DNA from: Psychromarinibacter sp048262455
Lineage (GTDB): Bacteria; Pseudomonadota; Alphaproteobacteria; Rhodobacterales; Rhodobacteraceae
Length of the DNA stretch: 64,000 bases
Direction: 5' to 3'
Assembly: GCA_048262455.1 (NCBI GenBank)
Contig: JBLXFD010000017.1
Span: 1 to 64,000 of the forward strand
The stretch's first letter is position 1; every line of letters begins with the position of its first letter. Below are positions 32,214-43,673 of this stretch, piece after piece. Under the pieces are notes generated by a model. It saw only the letters and a program-made list of their open reading frames with translations, did not search any database and was not told the origin of the DNA. A program made the translations under genes and the position numbers.

Positions 32214-32882
32214 ATGGAAGCCGATTTTTCCTTCTTCGCGCTGTTCTGGCGCGCGTCTTTCGTCGTGCAGCTGGTGATTCTGATGCTGCTGGCCGCTTCC
32301 TTCTGGGCGTGGTCGATCATCGTGCAGAAGATCATCACCTACCGCCGCGCCCGCCGCGAAGCCGCCGCCTTCGACGAGGCGTTCTGGTCCGGCGAGCCGC
32401 TGGACGAGCTGTACGAGACCATCGGCGCCACCCCAAGCAGCGCCTCCGAGAAGATCTTCGCCGCGGGAATGCTGGAGTGGCGCCGCAGCCACCGGCAGGA
32501 CGGCGGGCTGATCGCCGGGGCGCAAAGCCGGATCGAGCGGTCGATGGACGTGGCCATCAACAAGGAGGCCGAGGGGCTGAACCGGGGGTTGTCGTTCCTT
32601 GCCACCGTCGGCTCCACCGCGCCCTTCGTCGGGCTGTTCGGCACGGTCTGGGGCATCATGCGCGCCTTCATCGAGATCGCCGGGCAGCAATCCACCTCGC
32701 TGGCCGTGGTGGCGCCGGGCATCGCCGAGGCGCTGCTGGCCACCGGGCTTGGCCTGCTGGCGGCGATTCCCGCGGTGATCTTCTACAACAAGCTGTCCGC
32801 GGACAGCGACGCGGTGGTGGCGAACTACGAAAGCTTCGCCGACGAGTTCTCGACCATCCTCAGCCGCCAGCTGGACAGCTGA
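32214..32882 (+). CDS. tolQ: TolQ, proton-channel subunit
   Basis: The product is 222 aa with three membrane helices: about 14-35, then after a cytoplasmic loop VGSTAPFVGLFGTVWGIMRAF near 137-157 and AVVAPGIAEALLATGLGLLAAIPAVIFYN near 163-191. TolQ with TolR converts the proton gradient into motion that energises TolA for outer-membrane constriction. The TVGSTAPFVGLFGTVWGI stretch is strongly conserved in the MotA/TolQ/ExbB family. tolR starts 1 bp after the stop. Confidence 0.96.
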   Translation: MEADFSFFALFWRASFVVQLVILMLLAASFWAWSIIVQKIITYRRARREAAAFDEAFWSGEPLDELYETIGATPSSASEKIFAAGMLEWRRSHRQDGGLIAGAQSRIERSMDVAINKEAEGLNRGLSFLATVGSTAPFVGLFGTVWGIMRAFIEIAGQQSTSLAVVAPGIAEALLATGLGLLAAIPAVIFYNKLSADSDAVVANYESFADEFSTILSRQLDS

Positions 32883-32883
32883 C

Positions 32884-33366
32884 ATGGGCGCGGGGGTCAT
32901 CAAGGGCTCGGGCGGCGCGGAACGGCGCGGGCGCGACCGGCGGCGGCGGGGCAAGAGCCGCTCCATGTCGGAAATTAACGTCACGCCCTTCGTCGACGTG
33001 ATGCTGGTGCTGCTGATCATCTTCATGGTCTCGGCGCCGCTGCTGACCGTGGGCGTGCCGATCGAACTGCCGGAAACGGCGGCCGAGGCGCTGCCGATGG
33101 ACCAGGAGGAACCCCTGACGGTGACCGTCACCGCCGAGGGCGTGCTGATGATCCAGACCACAGAGACTGCGCCGGAAGAGCTGATCGGCAAGCTGCGCGC
33201 CATCGCCTCGGAGCGGACGAGCGACAAGATCTTCCTGCGCGCCGACGGGTCCATCCCCTATGAGAAGGTGGCCCAAGTGATGGGCGCGCTGAACGCGGGC
33301 GGGTTCCGCAACATCGGTCTGGTGACCGAGGCGGGCGGACCGACGCTGGATCAACCGGGCGGCTGA
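32884..33366 (+). CDS. tolR: TolR, proton-channel subunit
   Basis: The product is 160 aa. A basic cytoplasmic start (to about 38) precedes one membrane helix, EINVTPFVDVMLVLLIIFMV, whose conserved aspartate is in TPFVDVML and is required for proton flow in the ExbD/TolR family. The periplasmic domain follows (IELPETAAEALPMD, IFLRADGSIPYEKVAQVMGAL). It works with TolQ and TolA. Confidence 0.96.
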   Translation: MGAGVIKGSGGAERRGRDRRRRGKSRSMSEINVTPFVDVMLVLLIIFMVSAPLLTVGVPIELPETAAEALPMDQEEPLTVTVTAEGVLMIQTTETAPEELIGKLRAIASERTSDKIFLRADGSIPYEKVAQVMGALNAGGFRNIGLVTEAGGPTLDQPGG

Positions 33367-33371
33367 CGGAC

Positions 33372-34553
33372 GTGAACACCGGCAACTATATCTCGGGTGC
33401 GGGGCATGGGCTGCTGCTGCTCTGGCTGCTGGCCGGCGGCGTGTTCGATTCCGCGGCCGAGGAGCCGGTGCTGGAATCCGCCGACGTTTCGCTGATCTCG
33501 GCCGAGGAATTCGCCGCGCTCAGCCGGCCGGAGGTGAATCCCGAGGTAGAGGCCGAGGCGCCGGAGGCCGCCCCCGCGCCCGAGCCGGCCGAGGAGATCC
33601 GTTCTCCGATCCCCGAGGCGCGCCCGCCGGCGCCGGGGCCCGCTGCCCCGGAACAGCCCGCGCCGCCGCCCGCGCCCGAACCGGTGCCCGAGACCGTCAT
33701 CATCGAGGAGGCGCCCGCCCCGGCCCCGCCGCCCGCGCCGCTTGCCGTGCCCGACAACGCGCCCCCCGCCGAGACCCCGCAGCCGCGCGAGGCGCCCCGC
33801 GTGGCGCCGATGCCGGTGCCCGAGACCCCCGAGGCGCCCGAGATCGCCGACACCCCCGCGCCCCGGGTCTCGCCCGATGCCGACACCGACGTGCAGGCGG
33901 AAGAACAGCCCGACGCCGCGCCGGAAGAGGCGACCACCGAGATCGTCACCGAGGCAGAGCGCCCGGCCAGCGCGCCGGATCGCTCGCCGGTGCCGCAGGC
34001 GCGCCCGGCGCAGCTGGCCGCCGTGGAACCCGCCCCCGAGACGCCGCGCCCCACGCCCCAGCCGCAGCCCGAACGGCCCGCGCCCGAAACACCGCCCGAA
34101 ACACCGCCAGTGACCCCCGCCCCGGAGGCGCCCGACACCAATGACGCTCTGGCCGATGCCATCGCCTCTGCGGTGACCGAGGCCAACGACACCCCCGCCG
34201 CCCCGCCCGCGCGCTCGGCCCCCGCCGGCCCGCCGCTGACCAGCGGCGAGAAGGACGCGTTGCGGGTGGCGGTGCAGCAGTGCTGGAACGTCGGCTCGCT
34301 GTCCTCCGAGGCGCTGCAGACCACCGTCATCGTCGCCGTCCAGATGAACGCCGACGGCACCCCCGACACCGGCACCATCCGGATGCTGGAGTTCTCGGGC
34401 GGCAGCCAGACCGCCGCGCTGCAGGCCTTCGAGGCCGCGCGGCGGGCGGTGATCCGCTGCGGCAGCTCCGGCTTCAATCTGCCGCTTGAGAAATTCGACC
34501 ATTGGAAAGAGATTGAAATGACCTTCAATCCTGAAAGGATGAGGATCAAATGA
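33372..34553 (+). CDS. tolA: TolA-like periplasm-spanning protein with a Pro/Ala/Glu-rich spacer
   Basis: The product is 393 aa from a GTG start. An N-terminal anchor (LLLLWLLAGGVF, about 14-25) is followed by a spacer of about 230 residues composed mostly of Pro, Ala and Glu, in place of the long helix of E. coli TolA. The C-terminal TolA domain (about 285-393) reads LRVAVQQCWNVGSLSSEALQ, VIVAVQMNADGTPDTGTI and RRAVIRCGSSGFNLPLEKFDHW, with two cysteines as expected. It bridges TolQR to TolB/Pal. The ATGA overlap with tolB indicates coupling. Confidence 0.92.
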   Translation: MNTGNYISGAGHGLLLLWLLAGGVFDSAAEEPVLESADVSLISAEEFAALSRPEVNPEVEAEAPEAAPAPEPAEEIRSPIPEARPPAPGPAAPEQPAPPPAPEPVPETVIIEEAPAPAPPPAPLAVPDNAPPAETPQPREAPRVAPMPVPETPEAPEIADTPAPRVSPDADTDVQAEEQPDAAPEEATTEIVTEAERPASAPDRSPVPQARPAQLAAVEPAPETPRPTPQPQPERPAPETPPETPPVTPAPEAPDTNDALADAIASAVTEANDTPAAPPARSAPAGPPLTSGEKDALRVAVQQCWNVGSLSSEALQTTVIVAVQMNADGTPDTGTIRMLEFSGGSQTAALQAFEAARRAVIRCGSSGFNLPLEKFDHWKEIEMTFNPERMRIK

Positions 34554-35878
34554 CCCGCCTGCTACTGCTGACCCTTTCGCTGGCGCTGGCCGGCTTCGCC
34601 GCCGTGGCCAATGCGCAGGACCGTTCCGGGCCGCTGCGCATCGAGATCACCGAGGGTGTGATCGAGCCCCTGCCCTTCGCGATCCCGCAGTTCGTCGCCG
34701 AGGACGCCGGCGCCCGCGACTTCGCCGCGCGCATCACCCAGGTGATCGCCTCGGATCTCACCGGCACCGGCCTTTTCCGCGAGTTGCCGCGCGACGCCTA
34801 CATCTCCGGCGTCACCAGCTTCGCCAGCCCCGTGCAGTACTCCGACTGGCGCGCGATCAACGCCCAGGCGCTGATCACCGGCGCCGTCAGCACCTCTGGC
34901 GGGCAGGTGATCGTCAAGTTCCGGCTGTTCGACGTCTTCGCCCAGACCCAGCTGGGCGACGGGCTGCAGTTCGCGGCCAGCCAGGACAGCTGGCGGCGGA
35001 TGGCGCACAAGGTGGCGGACGCGGTCTATTCGCGCATCACCGGCGAGGGCGGCTACTTCGACAGCCGCGTGGTCTTCGTGTCGCAGACCGGCCCCAAGGA
35101 CGCCCGGCGCACCCGGCTGGCGGTGATGGACTACGACGGCGCCAACATGGAGTTCCTGACCGACTCCAACGCGCTGGTGCTGGCGCCGCGTTTCTCGCCC
35201 AACGGCAAGCGGGTGCTCTACACCAGCTACGAGACCGGCAGCCCTCGAATCACCATTCTCGACGTGGACACCGTGCAGCGCCGGGTGCTGGAACAGCAGG
35301 CCGGCGCGATGTCGGTGGGGCCGTCCTTCACCCCCGACGGCAACCGGGTGATCTACTCGCTGGCCAGTGGCGGCAACTCGGACCTCTACGAGCTGGACCT
35401 GTCCAGCGGCACTACCCGGCAGCTGACCGACGGCCCCTCGATCGAGACCTCGCCCTCGGTTTCCCCGGACGGCCGCTTCATCGTGTTCGAGAGCGACCGC
35501 TCGGGCACCCAGCAACTTTACGTGATGCCCGCCGGCGGCGGCGAGGCGCGGCGCATCAGCAACGGTGCCGGCCGCTACGGCGCGCCGGTCTGGTCGCCGC
35601 GCGGCGACCTGATCGCCTTCGTCAAGCAGAACCAGGGCCGGTTCCATATCGGCGTGATGCGCACCGACGGGTCCGAGGAACGGCTGCTGACCGCCTCTTT
35701 CCTGGACGAAAGCCCCACCTGGTCGCCCAACGGCCGGGTGATCATGTTCGCCCGCGAAAGCCAGGGGCCCACCGGGGCGCCGGCGCTTTATTCCGTCGAC
35801 ATCTCCGGGCGCAATTTGCGCCGGGTTCCCACCGACACCGCCGCCTCCGACCCCGCGTGGTCGCCGCTGCTGCCATGA
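34550..35878 (+). CDS. tolB: TolB, periplasmic beta-propeller of the Tol system
   Basis: The product is 442 aa, with signal peptide MTRLLLLTLSLALAGFAAVANA. The N-terminal alpha/beta domain (about 25-170) is followed by a six-bladed propeller with repeats of the form APRFSPNGKRVLYTSYETGSP, TPDGNRVIYSLASGG and SPDGRFIVFESDRSG. It binds Pal and is displaced by TolA during outer-membrane constriction. Length matches the family. Confidence 0.97.
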   Translation: MTRLLLLTLSLALAGFAAVANAQDRSGPLRIEITEGVIEPLPFAIPQFVAEDAGARDFAARITQVIASDLTGTGLFRELPRDAYISGVTSFASPVQYSDWRAINAQALITGAVSTSGGQVIVKFRLFDVFAQTQLGDGLQFAASQDSWRRMAHKVADAVYSRITGEGGYFDSRVVFVSQTGPKDARRTRLAVMDYDGANMEFLTDSNALVLAPRFSPNGKRVLYTSYETGSPRITILDVDTVQRRVLEQQAGAMSVGPSFTPDGNRVIYSLASGGNSDLYELDLSSGTTRQLTDGPSIETSPSVSPDGRFIVFESDRSGTQQLYVMPAGGGEARRISNGAGRYGAPVWSPRGDLIAFVKQNQGRFHIGVMRTDGSEERLLTASFLDESPTWSPNGRVIMFARESQGPTGAPALYSVDISGRNLRRVPTDTAASDPAWSPLLP

Positions 35879-35959
35879 GGCGCGCGTTCCCAAACCCGCA
35901 CGAAAGTGCTAGCCTGTTGACGTTCGAGCAACAATGACCCCCAGAAGGCCTGTAAACCC

Positions 35960-36499
35960 ATGACCCTCCTCCGGTTCGCCATCAGTGCCCTCGCGCTGAT
36001 TGCCCTCACCGCCTGTACCGACCCCAACCGCTTCGGCAAGGGCAACGACAACGCCAACGGGCTTGGCCCGAACGGGCCGAACGGTCCCAACGGGGTGACG
36101 AACGGCGCGCTTGCCGATCCCAGCAACCCCGCCTCGCCGGCCTATTTCGCGCAGACCGTGGGCGACCGGATCCTGTTCGAGGTGGACCAGTCCACCCTCA
36201 GCCCCGCCGCGCAGGGCATCCTGGCGCGCCAGGCCGAGTGGCTGCTGGCCAACCCAGAATACGCCGCCACGATCGAGGGCCACGCGGACGAGCAGGGCAC
36301 CCGGGTCTACAACTTCAACCTGGGCGAACGCCGCGCCAACTCTGTGCGCGAGTACCTGATCTCGCGCGGCGTCGGCGCCGGGCGGCTGACCACCATCAGC
36401 TACGGCAAGGAACGGCCGCTGGAGATCTGCTCGAACGAGGCCTGCTATACAAAGAACCGCCGCGCCGTGACGGTGCTGGCCGCCGGCGGCTTCAGCTGA
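35960..36499 (+). CDS. pal: Pal, peptidoglycan-associated lipoprotein
   Basis: The product is 179 aa. The lipobox is LTAC (Cys19). A Gly/Asn/Pro-rich linker (about 28-55) leads to an OmpA-like domain with IEGHADEQGTRVYNFNLGERRA, the peptidoglycan-binding motif, and YGKERPLEICSNEACYTKNRRA near the end. It is an outer-membrane lipoprotein that anchors to peptidoglycan and binds TolB. Confidence 0.97.
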   Translation: MTLLRFAISALALIALTACTDPNRFGKGNDNANGLGPNGPNGPNGVTNGALADPSNPASPAYFAQTVGDRILFEVDQSTLSPAAQGILARQAEWLLANPEYAATIEGHADEQGTRVYNFNLGERRANSVREYLISRGVGAGRLTTISYGKERPLEICSNEACYTKNRRAVTVLAAGGFS

Positions 36500-36510
36500 G
36501 GCGCCGCGGC

Positions 36511-37365
36511 ATGGGTATCAGGGGCATGATCCTCGCCGCCGCGCTGGCGCTGTCCCCCGTGGCGGGGCCGGCGGCGGCGCAGGACAGCACGCTGGCCGAC
36601 ATCCGGCAGGAGCTGTCGGTGCTGTTCGTGGAACTGCAGCGGCTCAAGCGCGAGCTGTCCACCACCGGCAACCCGGCCATGGCGCTTGGCGGCGCCACGG
36701 CGCTGGAGCGGATGGACCGGATCGAGGCGGAACTGCAGCGGCTGATCGGCCGGGCAGAGCAGATGGAGCTGCGGATCGACCGGGTGGTCACCGACGGCAC
36801 CAACCGGGTCGGCGACCTGGAGTTCCGGCTGTGCGAACTGGAGCCGGGGTGCGATCTGGGCAAGCTGGGCGACACCCCGCGGCTGGGGGGCGACGCCCCC
36901 GGCAACGGCGCCGCACTGACCCCTGGCCCGTCGCCGCTGCCGCCGGCGCAGACCACCGGCGACGGCACCGCGCCGCAGCTGGCGATGGGCGAGCAGGCGG
37001 ACTTCGACGCCGCCCGCGCCGCCTTTGACAGCGGCGACCACCAAGGCGCCGCCGACCGCTTTCAGCGGTTCACCGAGACCTACCCGGGCGGCCCGCTGAA
37101 CGGCGAGGCGCACTTCCTGCGCGGCGAGGCGCTGGCCGCGACCGGCCAGACCGCCGCCGCCGCCCGCGCCTACCTCGCGGCCTTCTCCGGCAACCCCGAC
37201 GGCGCCCGCGCGCCCGACGCGCTGCTGCGGCTGGGCACCTCGCTGGGCGCGCTCGGCCAGCGCGACGAAGCCTGCGTGATGCTGGCGCAGGTCGGCGCGC
37301 GCTATCCCGGCACCACGCAGGATCAGCAGGCCCAGGCCCAGTCGCAGGGCCTCGGCTGCCCGTGA
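36511..37365 (+). CDS. cpoB: CpoB/YbgF, Tol-Pal-associated periplasmic coordinator
   Basis: The product is 284 aa, with a signal peptide (to GPAAAQD). Residues 28-110 form a coiled-coil trimerisation region (LADIRQELSVLFVELQRLKREL, RMDRIEAELQRLIGRAEQMEL). A Pro/Gly linker leads to TPR repeats (about 165-280; DFDAARAAFDSGDHQGAADRF, EAHFLRGEALAATGQTAAAA). It coordinates peptidoglycan synthesis with outer-membrane constriction. An ATG five codons downstream is an alternative start. The stop overlaps tilS by GTGA. Confidence 0.93.
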   Translation: MGIRGMILAAALALSPVAGPAAAQDSTLADIRQELSVLFVELQRLKRELSTTGNPAMALGGATALERMDRIEAELQRLIGRAEQMELRIDRVVTDGTNRVGDLEFRLCELEPGCDLGKLGDTPRLGGDAPGNGAALTPGPSPLPPAQTTGDGTAPQLAMGEQADFDAARAAFDSGDHQGAADRFQRFTETYPGGPLNGEAHFLRGEALAATGQTAAAARAYLAAFSGNPDGARAPDALLRLGTSLGALGQRDEACVMLAQVGARYPGTTQDQQAQAQSQGLGCP

Positions 37366-38600
37366 CCGGCCCCGCGGCCGCGGCGGACCTGCCCCGCCGC
37401 GCCGCCGCCTTCCTTTCCGACACCTCCCCCCGCCGGCTTGGCGTCGCCGTTTCCGGCGGCGGCGATTCCATGGCGCTGCTGGACCTCATGGCCGAGGCCT
37501 GCGCCGCCTCCGGCACCCCGCTGGAGGCCGTGACGCTGGACCACGGGCTGCGCCCCGAGGCCGCCGACGAGGCCGCCTTCGTCGCCCGCCACTGCGTGGG
37601 CCGCGCCATCTCGCACAGCACCCTCCGCTGGCAATGGGACGGGAACGGCAACCTCTCTGCCAGCGCCCGCTCCGCGCGCTACACGCTGATCGCGGAATGG
37701 GCGGCGCAGCGGGGGGTCGACCTCGTGGTGCTGGGCCATACCCGGGACGATCAGGCCGAGAACCTGCTGATCCGCCTGTCCCGCGCCGCCGGGGCCGACG
37801 GGCTGGCGGCGATGGACCAGCGCTTTGCCCGCCACGGCATCGACTGGGCGCGCCCGTTGCTGGACGTGCCCCGGCAGGCCCTGCGCGCGCACCTCGAAGC
37901 GCGCGGCATCGGCTGGTGCGAGGACCCCGGCAACGAGGACCCGGCCTACGAACGCAGCCGCGCCCGCCAGGCACTTGCACAACTGGCGCCGCTGGGGTTG
38001 GGAGCCGGCGCGCTGGCGCGGGTGGCCGGGCAGCAGGCGCAGGTGCGTGACGCGCTGGCGCATTACACCGCCCTCGAAGCCCGCCGCCTCGCCCGCACCG
38101 AGGCGGGCGACCTGCTGCTGGCCGAAGACCCCGCCCTGCCCGCCGAGATCCGCCGCCGCCTGCTGCTGGCCGCGCTGCACTGGATCGCCCCCGCCCCCTA
38201 CCCGCCCCGCGACACGGCGCTGAAGGCGATGCAGGCCGCGCTGGCCGAAAGCGGCACCGCCACCCTCGCCGGCTGTCTCGTCACCGCCGAGCCCGGCCAC
38301 CTGCGCTTCACCCGCGAGCCGGGCGCCGTCGCGCATACCGCCTGCCCCACCACCGCCACCTGGGACGGCCGCTGGCAGATGGAGGGCCCCCACGCGCCGG
38401 CCCTGCAGGTCCGCGCCCTCGGCGAGGCGGTGTCGCAAACCCCCTGGCGCAGCACCGGCCTGCCCCGCCGCAGCCTGCAATCCAGCCCCGCGATCTGGCA
38501 GGAGGACGCGCTGATCGCCGCCCCCCTCGCCGGGCTTTCCGGGGGCTGGACCGCAGATCTGGCTTATTGCCGCCGCGTTTTCGCCGGATGCCCGTTATAG
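37362..38600 (+). CDS. tilS: tRNA(Ile)-lysidine synthase
   Basis: The product is 412 aa from a GTG start. The PP-loop motif is VAVSGGGDSMALLDLM (SGGGDS at residues 31-36), followed by VTLDHGLRPEAADEAAFV and VVLGHTRDDQAENLLIRLSR. It puts lysidine at C34 of tRNA-Ile(CAU), changing its reading from AUG to AUA. It is translationally coupled to cpoB, which places this tRNA-modification gene directly behind the Tol-Pal cluster. Confidence 0.95.
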   Translation: MTGPAAAADLPRRAAAFLSDTSPRRLGVAVSGGGDSMALLDLMAEACAASGTPLEAVTLDHGLRPEAADEAAFVARHCVGRAISHSTLRWQWDGNGNLSASARSARYTLIAEWAAQRGVDLVVLGHTRDDQAENLLIRLSRAAGADGLAAMDQRFARHGIDWARPLLDVPRQALRAHLEARGIGWCEDPGNEDPAYERSRARQALAQLAPLGLGAGALARVAGQQAQVRDALAHYTALEARRLARTEAGDLLLAEDPALPAEIRRRLLLAALHWIAPAPYPPRDTALKAMQAALAESGTATLAGCLVTAEPGHLRFTREPGAVAHTACPTTATWDGRWQMEGPHAPALQVRALGEAVSQTPWRSTGLPRRSLQSSPAIWQEDALIAAPLAGLSGGWTADLAYCRRVFAGCPL

Positions 38601-38681
38601 CGTTGAAGATCTCGGCCCGATCCCTATCTTAGGCGGGCAGGTCCGCACCCCTCGGCGCGGGCCAATCTTGGAGGACTTTCC

Positions 38682-40595
<1,914 letters not shown>

Positions 40596-40741
40596 TCTGA
40601 AAGCCCCCCGCGCCCCGCCGCGGGCGGTTCTCGTTCCGGCCTCCCGCCGATCCATTCTCGACCAACCCCCTCCGGTCCCGCCCATTGCACCGCTGCCCCG
40701 CCTGCGGCAGGCTGGCGGCGCGAGCACGACGGAGAGCACCC

Positions 40742-41350
40742 ATGCCGATCCTCCAGAAAACCGGCCACACCGGCATCATCACCTGGCTCGGCTGCGTCCC
40801 CGACCGCGACGAAAGCCTGCGCGCGGTGCCCGTCCCCCGCGTCCATGCCGTCATGGCGGGGCTCGAGGGCGAATGTCACGGCGGCCTCACCCGCCCCTCC
40901 TGCAGCCGGGTCACCATGCTGCACCCGCGCGGCACCACGATCCGCAACACCCGGCAGGTCACCATCCTCTCGGCCGAGGAACTGGACGAGGTCGCCGCCG
41001 CCATGGACCTGCCGTCCCTCGACCCGGCGCTGGTGGGCGCCAACATCGTCACCCGCGGCATCCCCGACCTGACCTACCTGCCCCCCGGCAGCCGGCTGCA
41101 GGCCCCCTCCGGCGCCACGCTGGTGGTGGACCTTGAAAACCGCTCCTGCCACCTGCCGATCCCCGTGATCGACGCCGAGGCCCCCGGCCACGGCCGCGCC
41201 TTCAAGTCCGCCGCCAACGGCCGCCGCGGCCTCACCGCCTGGGTGGAACGCCCCGGCCCGATAGCCTTGGGCGAGCCCCTCACCCTCTTCATCCCCGGCC
41301 AACGCGCCTGGAACCCCGCTCCCGCCCCGGCCCCCACCGAACCCGCCTGA
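40742..41350 (+). CDS. MOSC-domain protein
   Basis: The product is 202 aa. The domain shows in VMAGLEGECHGGLTRPSCSR (about 37-57; compare the family GLxGDxH motif), TIRNTRQVTILSAEELDEVA and the C-terminal FKSAANGRRGLTAWVERPGPI. MOSC proteins transfer sulfur to molybdenum cofactor or bind related pterins. The cysteine in the first block could carry the persulfide. It is convergent with priA; the gap between them contains the priA 3' element. Confidence 0.83.
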   Translation: MPILQKTGHTGIITWLGCVPDRDESLRAVPVPRVHAVMAGLEGECHGGLTRPSCSRVTMLHPRGTTIRNTRQVTILSAEELDEVAAAMDLPSLDPALVGANIVTRGIPDLTYLPPGSRLQAPSGATLVVDLENRSCHLPIPVIDAEAPGHGRAFKSAANGRRGLTAWVERPGPIALGEPLTLFIPGQRAWNPAPAPAPTEPA

Positions 41351-41363
41351 CCCCACACCCCAA

Positions 41364-41440
41364 TTCTTCTGGTAAAAAATATCCCGGGGAGCGCGAGGGG
41401 CAGCGCCCCTCGCCCCGGTCGGATCGCCGAAGGCGATCCG
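41364..41440 (-). other. Composite 3' element (two hairpins plus GGATATTT...AGAAGAA) after priA
   Basis: On the minus strand it runs hairpin 1 (CGGATCGCC/GGCGATCCG, 41440-41420), hairpin 2 (GCGAGGGGC/GCCCCTCGC, 41413-41393), then GCTCCCCGGGATATTTTTTACCAGAAGAA ending at 41364. Order, spacing and loop positions match the element after truA, and hairpin 2 has the same stem sequence. It is in sense orientation 40 bp after the priA stop. Confidence 0.65.
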
Positions 41441-41477
41441 ATCAGAAGACCGCGCGCCGCAGGCGCACATCATTCAT

Positions 41478-43673
41478 TCAAAAGAAACTCTGCGGATCGA
41501 TGTCGATGGCCAGCCGCAGGTTCGCCGGCAGCCGCACCTGCGCCACCCATTGCGCCAGCGCCCCCTGCAGGGGCGCGCCCTTGTCCGCCTTGACCAGCAG
41601 CCGCACCCGGTGCCGCCCCCGGATCCGCGCGATGGGCGCCGGGGCCGGGCCGAAGACCTGCGCGCCGATCCGGCGCAGCGGCGCGTCGGCGCGGGCCAGC
41701 CGGGTGCCGAGGTCGAACACGGCCTGCACGTCCGGCGAGGACAGCACGATTCCCGCCATCCGCCCGTAGGGCGGCACCCCCGCCGCGCGGCGCTCCTCCG
41801 CCTCGGCGCGCCAGAAGCTTTCCTCGTCCCCCGCCAGGATCGCGCGGATCACCGGGTGCTCGGGCTGGAAGCTCTGCAGCAGCGCCTCGCCCGGCCGCTC
41901 GGCCCGCCCGGCACGGCCCGCCACCTGCCGCATCAGCTGGAACGTCCGCTCCGCCGCCCGCAGATCCGATCCCTGCAGCCCCAGGTCGGCGTCGATCACT
42001 CCCACGAGGGTCAGCAGCGGAAAGTTGTGCCCCTTGGCCACCAGCTGGGTGCCGATGACGATGTCGGCGCCGCCCGCCGCGATCTCCTCGACCTTGGCCT
42101 TCAGCGCCCGGGCCGACCCGAACAGGTCCGACGACAGCACCGCCACCCGCGCCTCGGGGAACAGCGCCGCCGCCTCCTCGTGCAGCCGTTCCACCCCCGG
42201 GCCCACCGGCGCAAGCTTGTCCTCGGCCTCGCAGGAGGGGCAGCGCGTGGGCACCGGCCGGGTCTCGCCGCACTGGTGGCAGACCAGCCGCTTCAGGAAC
42301 CGGTGCTCGACCATCCGCGCGTCGCAGTGGGCGCAGCCGATCTGGTGCCCGCAGGCGCGGCAGATGGTGACCGGGGCATAGCCGCGGCGGTTGAGGAACA
42401 GCAGCGACTGCTCGCCCGCCTCCAGCCGCGAGGTCACCGCCGCGGCGAGGCTGGGAGAGATCCAGCGGCCCGAGGGCAGCTCCTCGGCGCGCATGTCGAT
42501 GGCGCGCATCTCGGGCAGTTCCGCGGCGCCGAACCGCGCCGCCAGTTCCAGCCGCGCGTACTTGCCCGCCTCGGCGTTCACCCATGTCTCGAGGCTGGGG
42601 GTGGCCGAGGCCAGCACCACCTGCGCCCCGCAGATCGAGGCGCGCAGCACCGCCATGTCGCGCGCGTTGTACAGCACCCCGTCCTCTTGCTTGTAGGAGG
42701 TGTCGTGTTCCTCGTCGATCACCACCAGCCCGAGGTCCCGGAACGGCAGGAACAGCGCCGAGCGCGCCCCCACCACCAGCCCGGCCCCGCCCTCGCCCAC
42801 CATGCGCCAGGCGCGGCGGCGCTCGGTCATGGTGACACCGGAATGCCATTCCGCCGGCATCGCGCCGAACCGCGCCTCGACCCGCTTCAGGAACTCCGCC
42901 GTCAGGGCGATCTCCGGCAGCAGCACCAACGCCTGCCGGCCCTGCGCCAGGCATTCCGCCACCGCCTCCAGGTAGACCTCGGTCTTGCCCGACCCGGTGA
43001 CCCCCTTCAGCAGCGTGGTGCCATAGCCGCCCGCTGCGATCGCGCCGCGCAGGGCGGCGGCGGCGGCCTGCTGGTCTTCGGTCAGGGGCTTGCCGGCGCG
43101 GCCGGGGTCCAGCGGCGGATAGGGGGTGTCGCGGGGGCTTTCCTGCTCCTCGACCGCGCCCAGCTTCACCAGCCCCTTGATGACCGAGGTGGTCCCCCCC
43201 GCCATCTCGGCCAGCTCGCCCAGGGTGAAGGCGAAGCCGCCGAATTCCTCCAGCACCGCCAGCACCCGCGCCCGCGCGTCGGTCAGCCGCCCCGGCTCGT
43301 GCGGCCCCAGCCGGTAGACCTTGCGCATCGAGGGCGGATCCCCCAGCCCCGGCGAGCGGGTCGCAAGCCGCAGCATCGCCGGCATCGGGGTCAGCGTGTA
43401 ATCGGCGGCGCGGCCCAGGAACTGGCGCATCTCCTCGCGCATCGGCGCCGCGTCCAGCACCCGGATCACCGCGCGCAGCTTCTCCGGCGGCAGGTCGCTG
43501 GCGCCGGATCCCCAGACCACCCCCAGCACCTTGCGCGGCCCCAGCGGCACCTCGACGAAGGCGCCGAGAAAGCAGCCCCCCGCCGGCGCGCGGTAATCCA
43601 GCAGCCGGTCCAGCGGCTGCGTGGTCAGCACGCCGAGGCGCGCGCCCTCGTCGAAATGGGTTTGCTGGGTCAC
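41478..43673 (-). CDS. priA: Primosomal protein N' (PriA helicase)
   Basis: The product is 731 aa from a GTG start (VTQQTHFDEGARLG). The N-terminal DNA-binding domain (about 10-110) is followed by a superfamily-2 helicase: Walker A LLKGVTGSGKTEVYLEA, Walker B VVIDEEHDTSYKQ and LFLNRRGYAPV. Eight zinc cysteines lie in four CxxC pairs (CRAC, CAHC, CHQC, CPSC). VIGTQLVAKGHNFP and QVAGRAGRAERPG close the helicase motifs. It reloads the replisome at stalled forks. The open frame continues upstream to 44210 but overlaps the fsa gene on the other strand. Confidence 0.95.
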   Translation of the reverse strand: MTQQTHFDEGARLGVLTTQPLDRLLDYRAPAGGCFLGAFVEVPLGPRKVLGVVWGSGASDLPPEKLRAVIRVLDAAPMREEMRQFLGRAADYTLTPMPAMLRLATRSPGLGDPPSMRKVYRLGPHEPGRLTDARARVLAVLEEFGGFAFTLGELAEMAGGTTSVIKGLVKLGAVEEQESPRDTPYPPLDPGRAGKPLTEDQQAAAAALRGAIAAGGYGTTLLKGVTGSGKTEVYLEAVAECLAQGRQALVLLPEIALTAEFLKRVEARFGAMPAEWHSGVTMTERRRAWRMVGEGGAGLVVGARSALFLPFRDLGLVVIDEEHDTSYKQEDGVLYNARDMAVLRASICGAQVVLASATPSLETWVNAEAGKYARLELAARFGAAELPEMRAIDMRAEELPSGRWISPSLAAAVTSRLEAGEQSLLFLNRRGYAPVTICRACGHQIGCAHCDARMVEHRFLKRLVCHQCGETRPVPTRCPSCEAEDKLAPVGPGVERLHEEAAALFPEARVAVLSSDLFGSARALKAKVEEIAAGGADIVIGTQLVAKGHNFPLLTLVGVIDADLGLQGSDLRAAERTFQLMRQVAGRAGRAERPGEALLQSFQPEHPVIRAILAGDEESFWRAEAEERRAAGVPPYGRMAGIVLSSPDVQAVFDLGTRLARADAPLRRIGAQVFGPAPAPIARIRGRHRVRLLVKADKGAPLQGALAQWVAQVRLPANLRLAIDIDPQSFF

